DNA of 9,942 nucleotides, from the NCBI GenBank assembly GCA_905193485.1, contig CAJJOX010000074.1, positions 1 through 9,942 of the forward strand. Reading direction: 5' to 3'. The stretch comes from an uncultured Porphyromonadaceae bacterium. GTDB lineage: Bacteria > Bacteroidota > Bacteroidia > Bacteroidales > Muribaculaceae. The translations under genes were made by a program, and so were the position numbers. Below are positions 1 through 5,907 of the stretch, piece by piece; the first letter of the stretch is position 1; every line of letters starts with the position of its first letter. The notes beneath the pieces were generated by a model. That model saw nothing but the letters and a program-made list of their open reading frames with translations, searched no databases and was not told the origin of the DNA.

Positions 1-25
1 TATCATGAGGAAATAACTCCCTCTT

Positions 26-28
26 CAT
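26..28 (-). other. possible start codon of an off-window gene (minus strand)
   Basis: On the minus strand an ATG at 28-26 opens a frame that stays open for nine codons to the window edge (reads MKRELFPHD). It lies just downstream of the hairpin at 39-81, where a next gene could begin. Nine codons cannot establish a gene, and no TAnnTTTG promoter box is seen in front of it. Listed only so the edge is not lost. Confidence 0.12.
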
Positions 29-38
29 ATTCAAACCA

Positions 39-81
39 CAAACAAGGCGGCCACCTGATAACCGGTGCGCCGCCTTGTTTG
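39..81 (-). terminator. long hairpin, probable terminator after the oxidoreductase gene
   Basis: A perfect 13-bp stem (39-51 pairs with 69-81) encloses a second 4-bp stem (52-55 with 64-67) and an 8-base loop. It begins 44 bases after the stop of the minus-strand oxidoreductase gene. On the minus strand the stem is followed by a moderately T-rich tail (TGGTTTG), and on the plus strand by a weaker one. The symmetry means it could stop transcription from both sides. Its position after a gene end and the lack of any ORF in it support a terminator rather than a protein-binding site. Confidence 0.6.
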
Positions 82-124
82 GCATTATCTTATGGCTGAT
101 CTTAACCTGTTGTTTCGCCTCTTG

Positions 125-700
125 CTAACTGATTATCGACTCGACGACCGTATTGACAAATTCTTCACGATGCGCCTCACCGCCTCCGGTCGTGTTGGAG
201 CAGTTAAACCAGCGCACGCCGTTCATCCCGACCGCATTCAACACCTGTGGCGTGAAATATCCGTCGATGAATGGCGCGATGACTTCCGTCGGCTCCTCCG
301 ACGTCGTTATCAGCGTCGTGCGGTCTATCGAAAGACATGGCATGAGAGCGCCCTCAGGAGTCGTGTCATAAACGATCCCTTTCTGAAACACCTTGTCAAT
401 CCATCCTTTAAGCATAGCCGGCATCATGCCCCACCATATGGGAAATATAAACACGATCTGCTCCGTCTGACGCAATGCCTCCTGATAAAGACGCACCTTT
501 TCATCATCGCTCCGTCCGCTTGAATACGCTACTATGGTCGAGCTGTCAAGCACCGGGTCGAAGCCCTCGCCGTAAAGATTGACCACATTATATTCCCGGC
601 CTTCACCTGTGAGGCGGTCGGTAATGCTCTGTAATATCGAGTGATTGAAACTCTTATTGCTGGGGTGACAGTAAACGATGGTAATCATTGCAAAATACAT
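125..700 (-). CDS. NAD(P)H-dependent oxidoreductase, flavodoxin-2 (NQO/MdaB/KefF-like) family
   Basis: A 191-aa cytoplasmic flavoprotein that probably transfers two electrons from NAD(P)H to quinones or similar acceptors through bound FAD or FMN. Visible signs are a first beta strand running into the flavin-phosphate loop (HPSNKSFN, residues 12-19) and the family hallmark FPIWWGMMPAMLKGWIDKVF (86-105). Length is normal for the family (about 180-200). The usual TTGG-type loop after the central strand reads TTSEEPTEV here, a mild deviation. Two starts are possible: ATG at 700, preceded by an A-rich stretch, or Met5 at 688, which would begin directly at the first beta strand as most relatives do. 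It is the last gene of the minus-strand run and is separated from the GntR gene by a GC-rich hairpin, so it may receive only read-through transcription. The acceptor cannot be told from sequence. Confidence 0.9.
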   Translation of the reverse strand: MYFAMITIVYCHPSNKSFNHSILQSITDRLTGEGREYNVVNLYGEGFDPVLDSSTIVAYSSGRSDDEKVRLYQEALRQTEQIVFIFPIWWGMMPAMLKGWIDKVFQKGIVYDTTPEGALMPCLSIDRTTLITTSEEPTEVIAPFIDGYFTPQVLNAVGMNGVRWFNCSNTTGGGEAHREEFVNTVVESIIS

Positions 701-729
701 TTTTTCATATTCATACTCATACTTTAAAC

Positions 730-761
730 GCCGGGGGTGCGATAATGTTCGCGCCCCCGGC
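730..761 (-). terminator. GC-rich hairpin between GntR gene and oxidoreductase gene
   Basis: Twelve-base arms (730-741 and 750-761) enclose an 8-base loop. On the minus strand the stem is 8 bp, one A/C mismatch, then 3 bp, and it is followed by GTTTAAAGT. On the plus strand the mismatch becomes a G.U pair. It lies 35 bases after the GntR stop and about 30 bases before the oxidoreductase start. It is most simply a full or partial terminator for the ABC/GntR transcript. No TAnnTTTG box fits between it and the oxidoreductase ATG, so it may attenuate rather than end transcription. Confidence 0.5.
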
Positions 762-796
762 TGAAAAAGCTGTATATGTTTATACTGTCTGTGTCC

Positions 797-1147
797 TTAC
801 GGTTTCCATCGCGATGCGATCTCGTCGATAGAGATTCCGAGCATGCGCATCTCGTCAAACAAAGCCGGAAGCGTTTCATCGAAAAATTCCTGCCGTCTGG
901 TGTCATTGACCATCCGGGGCGCATCGGCGGAGATGTAGAATCCCATGCCTCGCCGCGGATAGATGATATCGTGTGCCTGCAAAAAATCAAACGCTTTCAG
1001 CACGGTGTGCGTATTCACCTGCATTTTCAGTGCCAGTTCCCGCACCGACGGCGTTTTCTCTTCCGGCGCCCACGCACCGGAAAGAATACAGCCGAAACAA
1101 TAGTCGATGATCTGGCGATATATGGGTTTGTTGTCTTTAAAATCCAT
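797..1147 (-). CDS. GntR-family transcriptional regulator, YtrA-like (short form)
   Basis: A 116-aa DNA-binding regulator. The N-terminal two thirds are a GntR winged helix: PIYRQI opening (8-13), the PSVREL motif (33-38), recognition helix around VNTHTVLKAFDFL (44-56) and wing residues YPRRGMGFY (63-71). The C-terminal tail (about 75-116) is a short helical segment with no large effector domain, which defines the YtrA subfamily. Members are typically found with ABC transporter genes and repress them; here the ABC pair lies directly upstream. The ORF begins 40 bases after the permease stop with no promoter box in the gap, so it is most likely co-transcribed as the third ABC-operon gene. In many relatives the regulator comes first, so the last position is a little unusual. 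The ligand is unknown. Confidence 0.93.
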   Translation of the reverse strand: MDFKDNKPIYRQIIDYCFGCILSGAWAPEEKTPSVRELALKMQVNTHTVLKAFDFLQAHDIIYPRRGMGFYISADAPRMVNDTRRQEFFDETLPALFDEMRMLGISIDEIASRWKP

Positions 1148-1187
1148 TCAGTGAGTCAAATTGTTTTTTATTCTGTGCATCGCGTTA

Positions 1188-1955
1188 CTACATCTGAATC
1201 TTTTTAAACGACCGCACGGTGAGAAAAACCATCAGCACCGAGTAGGCGACGCTGAGCCAATAGAATGATTCGATCGAATTGCCGATTCCGAGCCTGTCAA
1301 TCACCTCACTGCCGCTCAGACCGGATAACGATTCCACATTGGCATAAGCCTCCGACGCCAATACCACTATAAATATGATGCCGATCACCAATCCCCAGGC
1401 TATGGTGGCGACAAGACTCCACACAGCCGATTTAACGAATGTGGATTTCGCCGAACGGCATGCGAAATACATGCATGTCGTAACCGAAAAATACACGTCA
1501 AAGCTATTGAGGCCAATCTCTTTCCCGGCTATAACGATATTGTTGTCGCCGACTTCGAACAACGGCAACGGACAGCCGTCTATCAACGAGGCCGCATAAT
1601 CCACAATCATCTGCGGCACAAAAAGCAGCAACGGCACTATCGCCAGGCTGTAGACCACCACAAACAATGCTTTTTCGCTCCATAGTGCGGGAAGCATGGT
1701 CTCACACTGGCGGTTCGGACCCGCAAATTTCCCGGATGCCCACCAGAACATCAACGTGATGCCCAGAAGCATAAAACCGGTAATCATACTCTTTAATATG
1801 AAACTGTCGGGCATCAGATTGATCCACAACGAGAAGGCGAACGCGACTATCGGGAAAAATATGATCTGCGAACGCAGCATGGGATAGAAAAAGCGGGCGA
1901 CCATGGCCACGCGACGCCATGAAAAACGGTTTATTGTCAGGTTTGTGTCGTTCAT
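1188..1955 (-). CDS. ABC transporter membrane subunit (no close named relative)
   Basis: A 255-aa integral membrane protein with about six hydrophobic segments, roughly at residues 22-46, 55-74, 95-118, 150-166, 176-200 and 231-248. A loop after the second segment carries a CETMLPALWSEK stretch (84-95). An 'MLPA...EK' element in this position is common in the two-component ABC permeases that pair with GntR-controlled ATPases in Bacteroidota. Its ATG overlaps the ATPase stop by four bases (ATGA), which suggests translational coupling and a shared complex. There is no signal peptide and no extracytoplasmic domain of note. The substrate cannot be read from sequence; relatives are linked to drug, peptide or cell-envelope stress, but that is family context only. 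Confidence 0.85.
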   Translation of the reverse strand: MNDTNLTINRFSWRRVAMVARFFYPMLRSQIIFFPIVAFAFSLWINLMPDSFILKSMITGFMLLGITLMFWWASGKFAGPNRQCETMLPALWSEKALFVVVYSLAIVPLLLFVPQMIVDYAASLIDGCPLPLFEVGDNNIVIAGKEIGLNSFDVYFSVTTCMYFACRSAKSTFVKSAVWSLVATIAWGLVIGIIFIVVLASEAYANVESLSGLSGSEVIDRLGIGNSIESFYWLSVAYSVLMVFLTVRSFKKIQM

Positions 1956-2794
1956 TGTTTTTCGGTGTTTAGGTGCGACAATATTTTATCGGCGGCTGCG
2001 CTCTGCAACGCGCCATAAAACAGCACGAAATCGAGATCTGTCGACAGCGTGCCGTCGTTGGGTACGATGGCATTGAAACGCCCGCACATCTGCTGCATGA
2101 AAAGAGCGTCCGGCACAGGCGTCGTTTCGGAAACGAAAGCGAGGCGCTCGGTGATTTTCCATACGGGCATCGAGAGGATCAGACGTCCTTCGCGGAGCAA
2201 TATCACATTGTCCACCACATTCTGAAAATCATAGACGGTGTGTGTCGACACGATCACGGTCTGCTCATCGGTCATCGTTTCATAAAGCATTGTCAGAAAT
2301 TCACAACGCGAGGTGATATCGAGGCCGTTGGCAGGCTCATCGAGCAGGAGCACCCGCGGCCTCAGCGACAATACATATGCCAGCTGGGCTTTCTTGCGCG
2401 TGCCGAGTGAATAGCGGTCTATCTGTTCGTTGTCTTTAAGGCCGAACCGCTGCAGATTGCTCTGAAGAAGCGCTTCATCGAAATTCGGATAGAATGGCGC
2501 GTGATATTTTACCATCTGACGGATGGTGCCGTAGGGAAATTTCATGTCGTCACCAAGCAGAAACACTTCGCCTGTCAGCGACGGAAGCCGCTTCGAGGTC
2601 GCCGTGCCGTCGATTTCGCAGGCCGTGGCGGGCACGGCGAGTCGCAGACCGGCAATCAGGTGCAGCAGTGTCGTTTTGCCCGAACCGTTGGCGCCCAGAA
2701 GCAGATGAAATCCCGGGGCTATCTGCGAGGTCACATTGTAAAGAGCCTGTTGTCCGGAAGGATACCGATAAGACAGGTCGTTGAGGTTGATCAT
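1952..2794 (-). CDS. ABC transporter ATP-binding protein (YtrB-like)
   Basis: A 280-aa cytoplasmic ATPase that powers the membrane subunit encoded next. In order it has Walker A GANGSGKTT (34-42), ABC signature YSLGTRKKAQ (128-137), Walker B VLLLDEP (148-154), D-loop GLD (157-159) and switch His185. The signature has SLGTR rather than the textbook SGGQ, as in many YtrB/EcsA-type exporters. Where the Q-loop glutamine is expected the sequence reads LLGDDM (79-84), with acidic residues instead of Gln. The last 70 or so residues are a poorly conserved C-terminal extension usual for this group. The start lies 47 bases after the TraB-family stop with no TAnnTTTG box between, so it is probably transcribed with that gene. 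All catalytic motifs needed for ATP hydrolysis except the Q-loop Gln appear intact. Confidence 0.93.
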   Translation of the reverse strand: MINLNDLSYRYPSGQQALYNVTSQIAPGFHLLLGANGSGKTTLLHLIAGLRLAVPATACEIDGTATSKRLPSLTGEVFLLGDDMKFPYGTIRQMVKYHAPFYPNFDEALLQSNLQRFGLKDNEQIDRYSLGTRKKAQLAYVLSLRPRVLLLDEPANGLDITSRCEFLTMLYETMTDEQTVIVSTHTVYDFQNVVDNVILLREGRLILSMPVWKITERLAFVSETTPVPDALFMQQMCGRFNAIVPNDGTLSTDLDFVLFYGALQSAAADKILSHLNTEKQ

Positions 2795-2841
2795 ATCGTT
2801 TTGTGGTTTATTGTTATTTGAATGCTGAATAATCTCTCATA

Positions 2842-3723
2842 TCAGTTGACTGGCTCGACATTGTATCCTGCTCCCCGCAGAAGAGAGATGAGCCCGTCGG
2901 CACCGGGCAAATGTCCGGCTCCGCATACAACCAGCACCGAGGTCGTCGGAATAAATCCGAGAAGAAAATCCACCCATGCCTCATTGCGTTCCTTCAACAG
3001 GCGATCGTTTGCATTTTCAAGCAGTCCGCCGTTTTCCGAATCACTTATCATTTCATATAGTCTGTCGATATCGCCGGCTTTATATGCGTCATACATCTCT
3101 CTCAGGATCGTTGTGGATGACCCGTTCATTCTTACTAATTCAAGCAGATCGGCCGCTTGCTGCGATATCGGTGTGGAATAAAGCAGATCAATCTGTTTCT
3201 GCAACGACTCAAGACCGCCGACATACTTGCCGGCGTCTACCGCACGGCTAAGCAGATATTCATCAAGCGTTTCCCCGATTTTATATCCGGGCACGCTTTT
3301 CTTTGCCAGAATTCCGAGCATTGCTGAGGAAAGTGCTACCGGCTTATAGCCGTCAGCGCTTGATGTGAAATCCATCGTGACGCCGGCAAGATCCGAAAAC
3401 ACCGAATTAATCTCTTGAAGCTCCGCCTCGGTAAACACCTTTCCGAGCGTACTGTCGGCCGGCGCTATGAATGTCTGCGCAATCTTCAGCGGCGCCGAAT
3501 GCAATTCACTGAGAGCCAACTCGCCATACACAGCCTCGACACTCGCCATGGCTTCATCAAGTCCGGCGACACTGTCGACTATGGAAACGGGGGCGACATG
3601 GAATGTTCCGAAAATATAAGACGGCTTCGACAAACCGTTGCCTGTCACTTTCCAGAGCAATTGCGCGTTGCACTGCATCACAGCTGCAACGGCAAGCATA
3701 AGCACTAATGTGATCTTTTTCAT
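2842..3723 (-). CDS. TraB/GumN (TIKI-like) family exported protein
   Basis: A 293-aa protein exported through a Sec signal peptide (residues 1-20: MKK, hydrophobic core, likely cut at CNA|QLL). The Cys at 18 lacks a lipobox, so a lipoprotein is unlikely. The mature part starts with LLWKVTGNGLSKPSYIFGTFHV and shows the two GxxH motifs of the family (G39-H42 and G268-H271), the conserved YGEL glutamate (Glu68) and an ERNEAW block (245-250). Animal TIKI relatives are metal-dependent proteases; the bacterial members are mostly uncharacterised and are called putative metalloproteases. Length is usual (about 290). It is the first gene after the promoter at 3790-3820 and heads the run that continues into the ABC/GntR genes, so a role in envelope homeostasis is a guess from context only. 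Confidence 0.9.
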   Translation of the reverse strand: MKKITLVLMLAVAAVMQCNAQLLWKVTGNGLSKPSYIFGTFHVAPVSIVDSVAGLDEAMASVEAVYGELALSELHSAPLKIAQTFIAPADSTLGKVFTEAELQEINSVFSDLAGVTMDFTSSADGYKPVALSSAMLGILAKKSVPGYKIGETLDEYLLSRAVDAGKYVGGLESLQKQIDLLYSTPISQQAADLLELVRMNGSSTTILREMYDAYKAGDIDRLYEMISDSENGGLLENANDRLLKERNEAWVDFLLGFIPTTSVLVVCGAGHLPGADGLISLLRGAGYNVEPVN

Positions 3724-3765
3724 TGAAACGGGTTACAATAGAAATGATGGATATGGTTTATTGTA

Positions 3766-3787
3766 GTGTTGTAGTTATGTACAACAC
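3766..3787. promoter_or_regulatory. 8-bp inverted repeat at the TraB-gene transcription start
   Basis: GTGTTGTA (3766-3773) and TACAACAC (3780-3787) form a perfect inverted repeat around a 6-base spacer. It begins two bases downstream of the -7 box of the TraB-gene promoter, so it would fold at the very 5' end of the transcript or act as an operator at +1. Both readings are inference. Confidence 0.5.
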
Positions 3788-3789
3788 CG

Positions 3790-3820
3790 CAAAGGTACAC
3801 ACTTTTTCCTACCTGCAAAA
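3790..3820 (-). promoter_or_regulatory. Bacteroidota promoter for the TraB-family gene
   Basis: On the minus strand the -7 box TACCTTTG (3797-3790) matches TAnnTTTG exactly, and a -33 box TTTTG (3820-3816) lies 18 bases upstream, close to the known spacing of the primary sigma factor of Bacteroides. The predicted start is near 3785, giving a leader of about 60 bases before the ATG at 3723. This is the best-formed promoter in the window. Confidence 0.8.
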
Positions 3821-3849
3821 TTTTTTTCAAACTTTTTTTCAAAATTTTT
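3816..3849. repeat. 12-bp tandem A-tract repeat upstream of the TraB-gene promoter
   Basis: Plus-strand units CAAAATTTTTTT (3816-3827), CAAACTTTTTTT (3828-3839) and the shorter CAAAATTTTT (3840-3849) stand head to tail. On the minus strand each is an A run followed by a TTTG, and the last TTTTG is the -33 box itself. Phased A-tracts near the helical repeat bend DNA and can act as UP-like elements; that role is inferred. Confidence 0.65.
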
Positions 3850-3918
3850 CCACTGAAAGATTCCAATAAGAAGTGCAACGGCGTTTCACAGCACACCTTT
3901 TAATTTTCTCACGCTCCA

Positions 3919-3931
3919 CCGGGCTGCCCGG
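3919..3931 (-). terminator. short GC hairpin after the phosphatase gene, weak terminator candidate
   Basis: CCGGG and CCCGG (5 bp, 3-base loop) sit 17 bases after the phosphatase stop on the minus strand. No T run follows directly; the downstream sequence is A-rich. The position suits a terminator but the structure is weak. The rest of the 224-base gap up to the TraB start holds the tandem repeat and promoter described separately. Confidence 0.25.
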
Positions 3932-3947
3932 CGTTTCCCGCTCCGGA

Positions 3948-5210
3948 TCACATATCCGCAGGCAGAAGCGAGATCAGATAGACGCGTGCCGCGTTCCAGG
4001 GCACAATCACATCGTTGCTTCCGGGAAGCAGCGGCAGCGGCACCTCGTTGTGGTCGACACGAACATAATACCGTCCGCTGTCGGAGCGGAATAGTATCAG
4101 CCGTAGATTGGCGGCCATGGGCACCACATTGAAGTCCATCCAGTTGAGCGCAACGCTCTCGTAGTTGTGAGTGAGATAATAGCATCCACGCAGCCGCATG
4201 AGCGACAGAAGCGGCATGAGCGTTTCGGCATGGCCGAAACGCAGATTGACGGTTGCCACCGACTCATCGCCGGCTATGAATCGGTCGGTAGTGACTATGA
4301 GATTGTCAAGCAACGGTGCCGCCACATCGGCCGGCGTCGATGAAAGAGTAGTGGAGGTGCGGTCAACATATTGCTTGAGATTGAATGCCGCCCACAATGA
4401 ATTGTATTCCTCGGGAGAGAACCATTCCGATATCCCGACCGCCATTCCCATCGCCTCAAGTCCCGCCAGCATCGAATATTCGTCAAGAGCCAATGCTACA
4501 GAATCGGAGCCGAAAACATAATCCCGACCGAGCACGCGGCGCAGCGGTTCCATTGTCACCGTCCGTCGCATCATCGAATCGAGAAGTCCGGTATAGGCCG
4601 CCGACCTGACGGTCGTTTTATATTTTTTGCTGTCGAAAAAACGCAACAGCCCGTTGAGTGACGGACCGGATTTAGTAGCTATCTCCACTTTCGGGCAACA
4701 TTGCGAAATCTCATGACAAAACTCATACATGCTCATCACACATCGCGGAACATAGCTGCTTGCAGCCTCGACACGTCCCTTCTCAAAAAGCTCAGGAAAC
4801 TCGGCATACATTCTTGCAGCTATGCCACGCTGCTCATACACGCCTGTCGAATCAAGCTCGCCCCACCTGCCGTCAACGGCTGCGGTGACGCGTCCGGCAA
4901 GCCATTGCAGTCGTCGCCCGGCCGGAGTGATGGTTCCGGCCGAAGCCGCACGGTCCAGAGCCTTGACCACAGCATTGAGATGCGACGGCGACGCCGGATA
5001 GCGTGCGCCGTGGCGTCCGACATGATTAATCATCACAGGCGTGAGCGAATCAGGATAAACGGCAGTGCGGTGAGGAACGGGATAAAGCGCGGCACTCCCG
5101 CGGCAATCTTCCCATGGATAATTGGTGGCAAACGGGTTGACCGCCGTCACCTCTACAGCCGGAATCATAACGGTCAAGACTGCAAATAAACCTCTGACAA
5201 GCGACTTCAT
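3948..5210 (-). CDS. secreted histidine phosphatase, MINPP-like (phytase/inositol polyphosphate type)
   Basis: A 420-aa exported phosphatase. The start at 5210 was chosen because it gives a Sec signal peptide (MKSLVRGLFAVLTVMIPAVEV..., about 1-23); the upstream in-frame ATG at 5288 would put hydrophilic sequence in front of it and run through the intergenic region. The catalytic nucleophile motif RHGAR is at 66-70. The second catalytic motif is FGHAET with HAE at 327-329; HAE in place of HD marks the multiple inositol polyphosphate phosphatase branch, whose gut Bacteroides member BtMinpp degrades phytate (InsP6). Length agrees with that family. It likely releases phosphate and lower inositol phosphates in the periplasm or at the outer membrane. 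It is divergent from the TPR gene and has no clear TAnnTTTG box, so its promoter is not located. The exact substrate is inferred. Confidence 0.87.
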   Translation of the reverse strand: MKSLVRGLFAVLTVMIPAVEVTAVNPFATNYPWEDCRGSAALYPVPHRTAVYPDSLTPVMINHVGRHGARYPASPSHLNAVVKALDRAASAGTITPAGRRLQWLAGRVTAAVDGRWGELDSTGVYEQRGIAARMYAEFPELFEKGRVEAASSYVPRCVMSMYEFCHEISQCCPKVEIATKSGPSLNGLLRFFDSKKYKTTVRSAAYTGLLDSMMRRTVTMEPLRRVLGRDYVFGSDSVALALDEYSMLAGLEAMGMAVGISEWFSPEEYNSLWAAFNLKQYVDRTSTTLSSTPADVAAPLLDNLIVTTDRFIAGDESVATVNLRFGHAETLMPLLSLMRLRGCYYLTHNYESVALNWMDFNVVPMAANLRLILFRSDSGRYYVRVDHNEVPLPLLPGSNDVIVPWNAARVYLISLLPADM

Positions 5211-5225
5211 TACAAACTTTTTTGT

Positions 5226-5233
5226 TAATTTTG
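5226..5233 (+). promoter_or_regulatory. -7 box of the TPR-gene promoter
   Basis: TAATTTTG matches TAnnTTTG on the plus strand, 66 bases before the TPR start. No good -33 TTTG is seen at the right distance; that region is already the beginning of the divergent phosphatase gene. A -33 element is often weak in this phylum. Confidence 0.5.
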
Positions 5234-5236
5234 CGA

Positions 5237-5266
5237 GAGCGTGCCCACACTTCGGGCGTGCCGCTC
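5237..5266 (+). promoter_or_regulatory. imperfect hairpin in the TPR-gene leader
   Basis: GAGCG (5237-5241) pairs with CGCTC (5262-5266), and inside it GCCC (5243-5246) pairs with GGGC (5254-5257), leaving an asymmetric internal loop. It lies at the predicted 5' end of the TPR transcript. It might stabilise the mRNA or lie between the divergent promoters as an operator; neither is shown. Confidence 0.35.
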
Positions 5267-5299
5267 CAATGGAATTGAAATCAATCAACCGATATCGAT

Positions 5300-5563
5300 A
5301 TGGACCGGATAGACCGATATATAAAGGAAAACAAACTCGACGAAGCGATGGTTTTGCTCAACGATATCCTTGCCGCCGACCCCGACAACGCCGAAGCCCT
5401 TTTCCGTCGCGGCAAAATATACTGGCGCCTTGGAAAACGCGCCAAAGCCACCTCCGACTATGCGGCTGCCGCGGCTGCCGATCCCGACAGTCCGGCCGTA
5501 CAGGCGCTTGAGCAAGCCCGCGATATCGAAAATTTCTTCAATCCCGACCTTCTCAATCCCTGA
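5300..5563 (+). CDS. small tetratricopeptide-repeat protein
   Basis: An 87-aa cytoplasmic protein made of about two TPR helix pairs. Residues 1-31 (MDRIDRYIKENKLDEAMVLL...AADP) and 32-65 (AEALFRRGKIYWRLGKRAKATSDY...AADP) show the TPR spacing of W/L, G, Y, A and P residues; the tail is ARDIENFFNPDLLNP. No signal peptide or membrane segment is present. Small TPR proteins of this form are widespread in Bacteroidales and have no assigned function; TPRs mediate protein-protein contacts, so an adaptor role is the likely reading. It is divergent from the phosphatase gene, has its own -7 box at 5226-5233, and converges on the 68-aa gene. Its start is the first ATG after the promoter. Confidence 0.85.
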   Translation: MDRIDRYIKENKLDEAMVLLNDILAADPDNAEALFRRGKIYWRLGKRAKATSDYAAAAAADPDSPAVQALEQARDIENFFNPDLLNP

Positions 5564-5595
5564 CCCGTTTTTTCATCCACCGGCCATTAACGGGT
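5563..5595 (+). terminator. terminator candidate between TPR gene and convergent 68-aa gene
   Basis: ACCCGTT (5563-5569) pairs with AACGGGT (5589-5595), starting at the last base of the TPR stop codon. On the plus strand the stem runs into TTTTCA. The loop is long (19 bases), so the call is moderate. On the minus strand no T run follows. Confidence 0.38.
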
Positions 5596-5597
5596 TT

Positions 5598-5804
5598 TCA
5601 GGCTGTAAGCATCACCGTGTGACGGAGATTCCATCCCTGCGTGCCGTTACGAAGATCTATCGTGGTGATTCCCTTAAACAGGCGTCCCACCGAGGCCACC
5701 ACATCGCCAAACGAAGTGATGCCGCTTAGCCTGAGTGTCGTCATCACCTGCCCGCGCTGACGGACGGTTGCGAAAATAACATCTGAAGAAAGAATAGTTG
5801 CCAT
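5598..5804 (-). CDS. 68-aa protein of unknown function
   Basis: I do not recognise a named family. The 68-aa product has no signal peptide or membrane segment. It begins with a hydrophobic strand (MATILSSDVIFATV, 1-14), continues with LRLSGITSFGDVV (24-36), and ends with a LRNGTQGW block (51-58) and LRHTVMLTA. The alternation of short hydrophobic strands suggests a small beta-rich or alpha/beta fold. It is probably real: a TAnnTTTG box stands at 5839-5846 at a suitable distance, an inverted repeat lies in its leader, and the frame fills the gap between the TPR and miaA genes. Very short proteins with a similar N-terminus and a similar 'LRN..QGW' stretch seem familiar to me from other Bacteroidales genomes, but I cannot verify this. 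The protein is convergent with the TPR gene and independent of miaA. Confidence 0.72.
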   Translation of the reverse strand: MATILSSDVIFATVRQRGQVMTTLRLSGITSFGDVVASVGRLFKGITTIDLRNGTQGWNLRHTVMLTA

Positions 5805-5811
5805 GATTCAA

Positions 5812-5840
5812 TGCAGTGTTGGCTTGTTGATTACACTGCA
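5812..5840. promoter_or_regulatory. 8-bp inverted repeat overlapping the promoter of the 68-aa gene
   Basis: TGCAGTGT (5812-5819) and ACACTGCA (5833-5840) form a perfect inverted repeat with a 13-base spacer. The outer arm overlaps the last two bases of the -7 box, so a protein bound here would block polymerase; alternatively most of it folds in the leader. The arrangement is like that at the TraB and pepT promoters. Confidence 0.5.
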
Positions 5841-5846
5841 AAGTTA
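5839..5846 (-). promoter_or_regulatory. -7 box of the 68-aa gene promoter
   Basis: TAACTTTG on the minus strand matches TAnnTTTG, 34 bases upstream of the ATG at 5804. A candidate -33 TTG is present but at a short spacing of 15 bases. No other promoter box is seen in the 103-base gap before miaA's stop, and no clear terminator for miaA was found there. Confidence 0.6.
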
Positions 5847-5907
5847 TGCGGCATCCGTGCACAATCATTGCACACGAATGTTAATTCATCGCAAAACAGA
5901 CTGATAC

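Noticed and set aside
776..1207. Open frame of 143 codons on the plus strand
   Set aside because: Antisense to the GntR gene, which has full winged-helix motifs; no promoter or family match.
2795..2841. Possible promoter for the ABC operon in the 47-base gap
   Set aside because: No TAnnTTTG or close variant on the minus strand; AT-rich sequence alone is not enough.
3879..3937. 9-bp direct repeat CGGCGTTTC (3879-3887 and 3929-3937)
   Set aside because: A 50-base-apart pair of 9-mers at the end of a gene can arise by chance, and no mobile element, attachment site or deletion signature accompanies it.
5211..5288. Upstream in-frame start of the phosphatase at 5288
   Set aside because: It would add 26 hydrophilic residues before a clear signal peptide and use the divergent intergenic region, including the TPR-gene promoter, as coding sequence.
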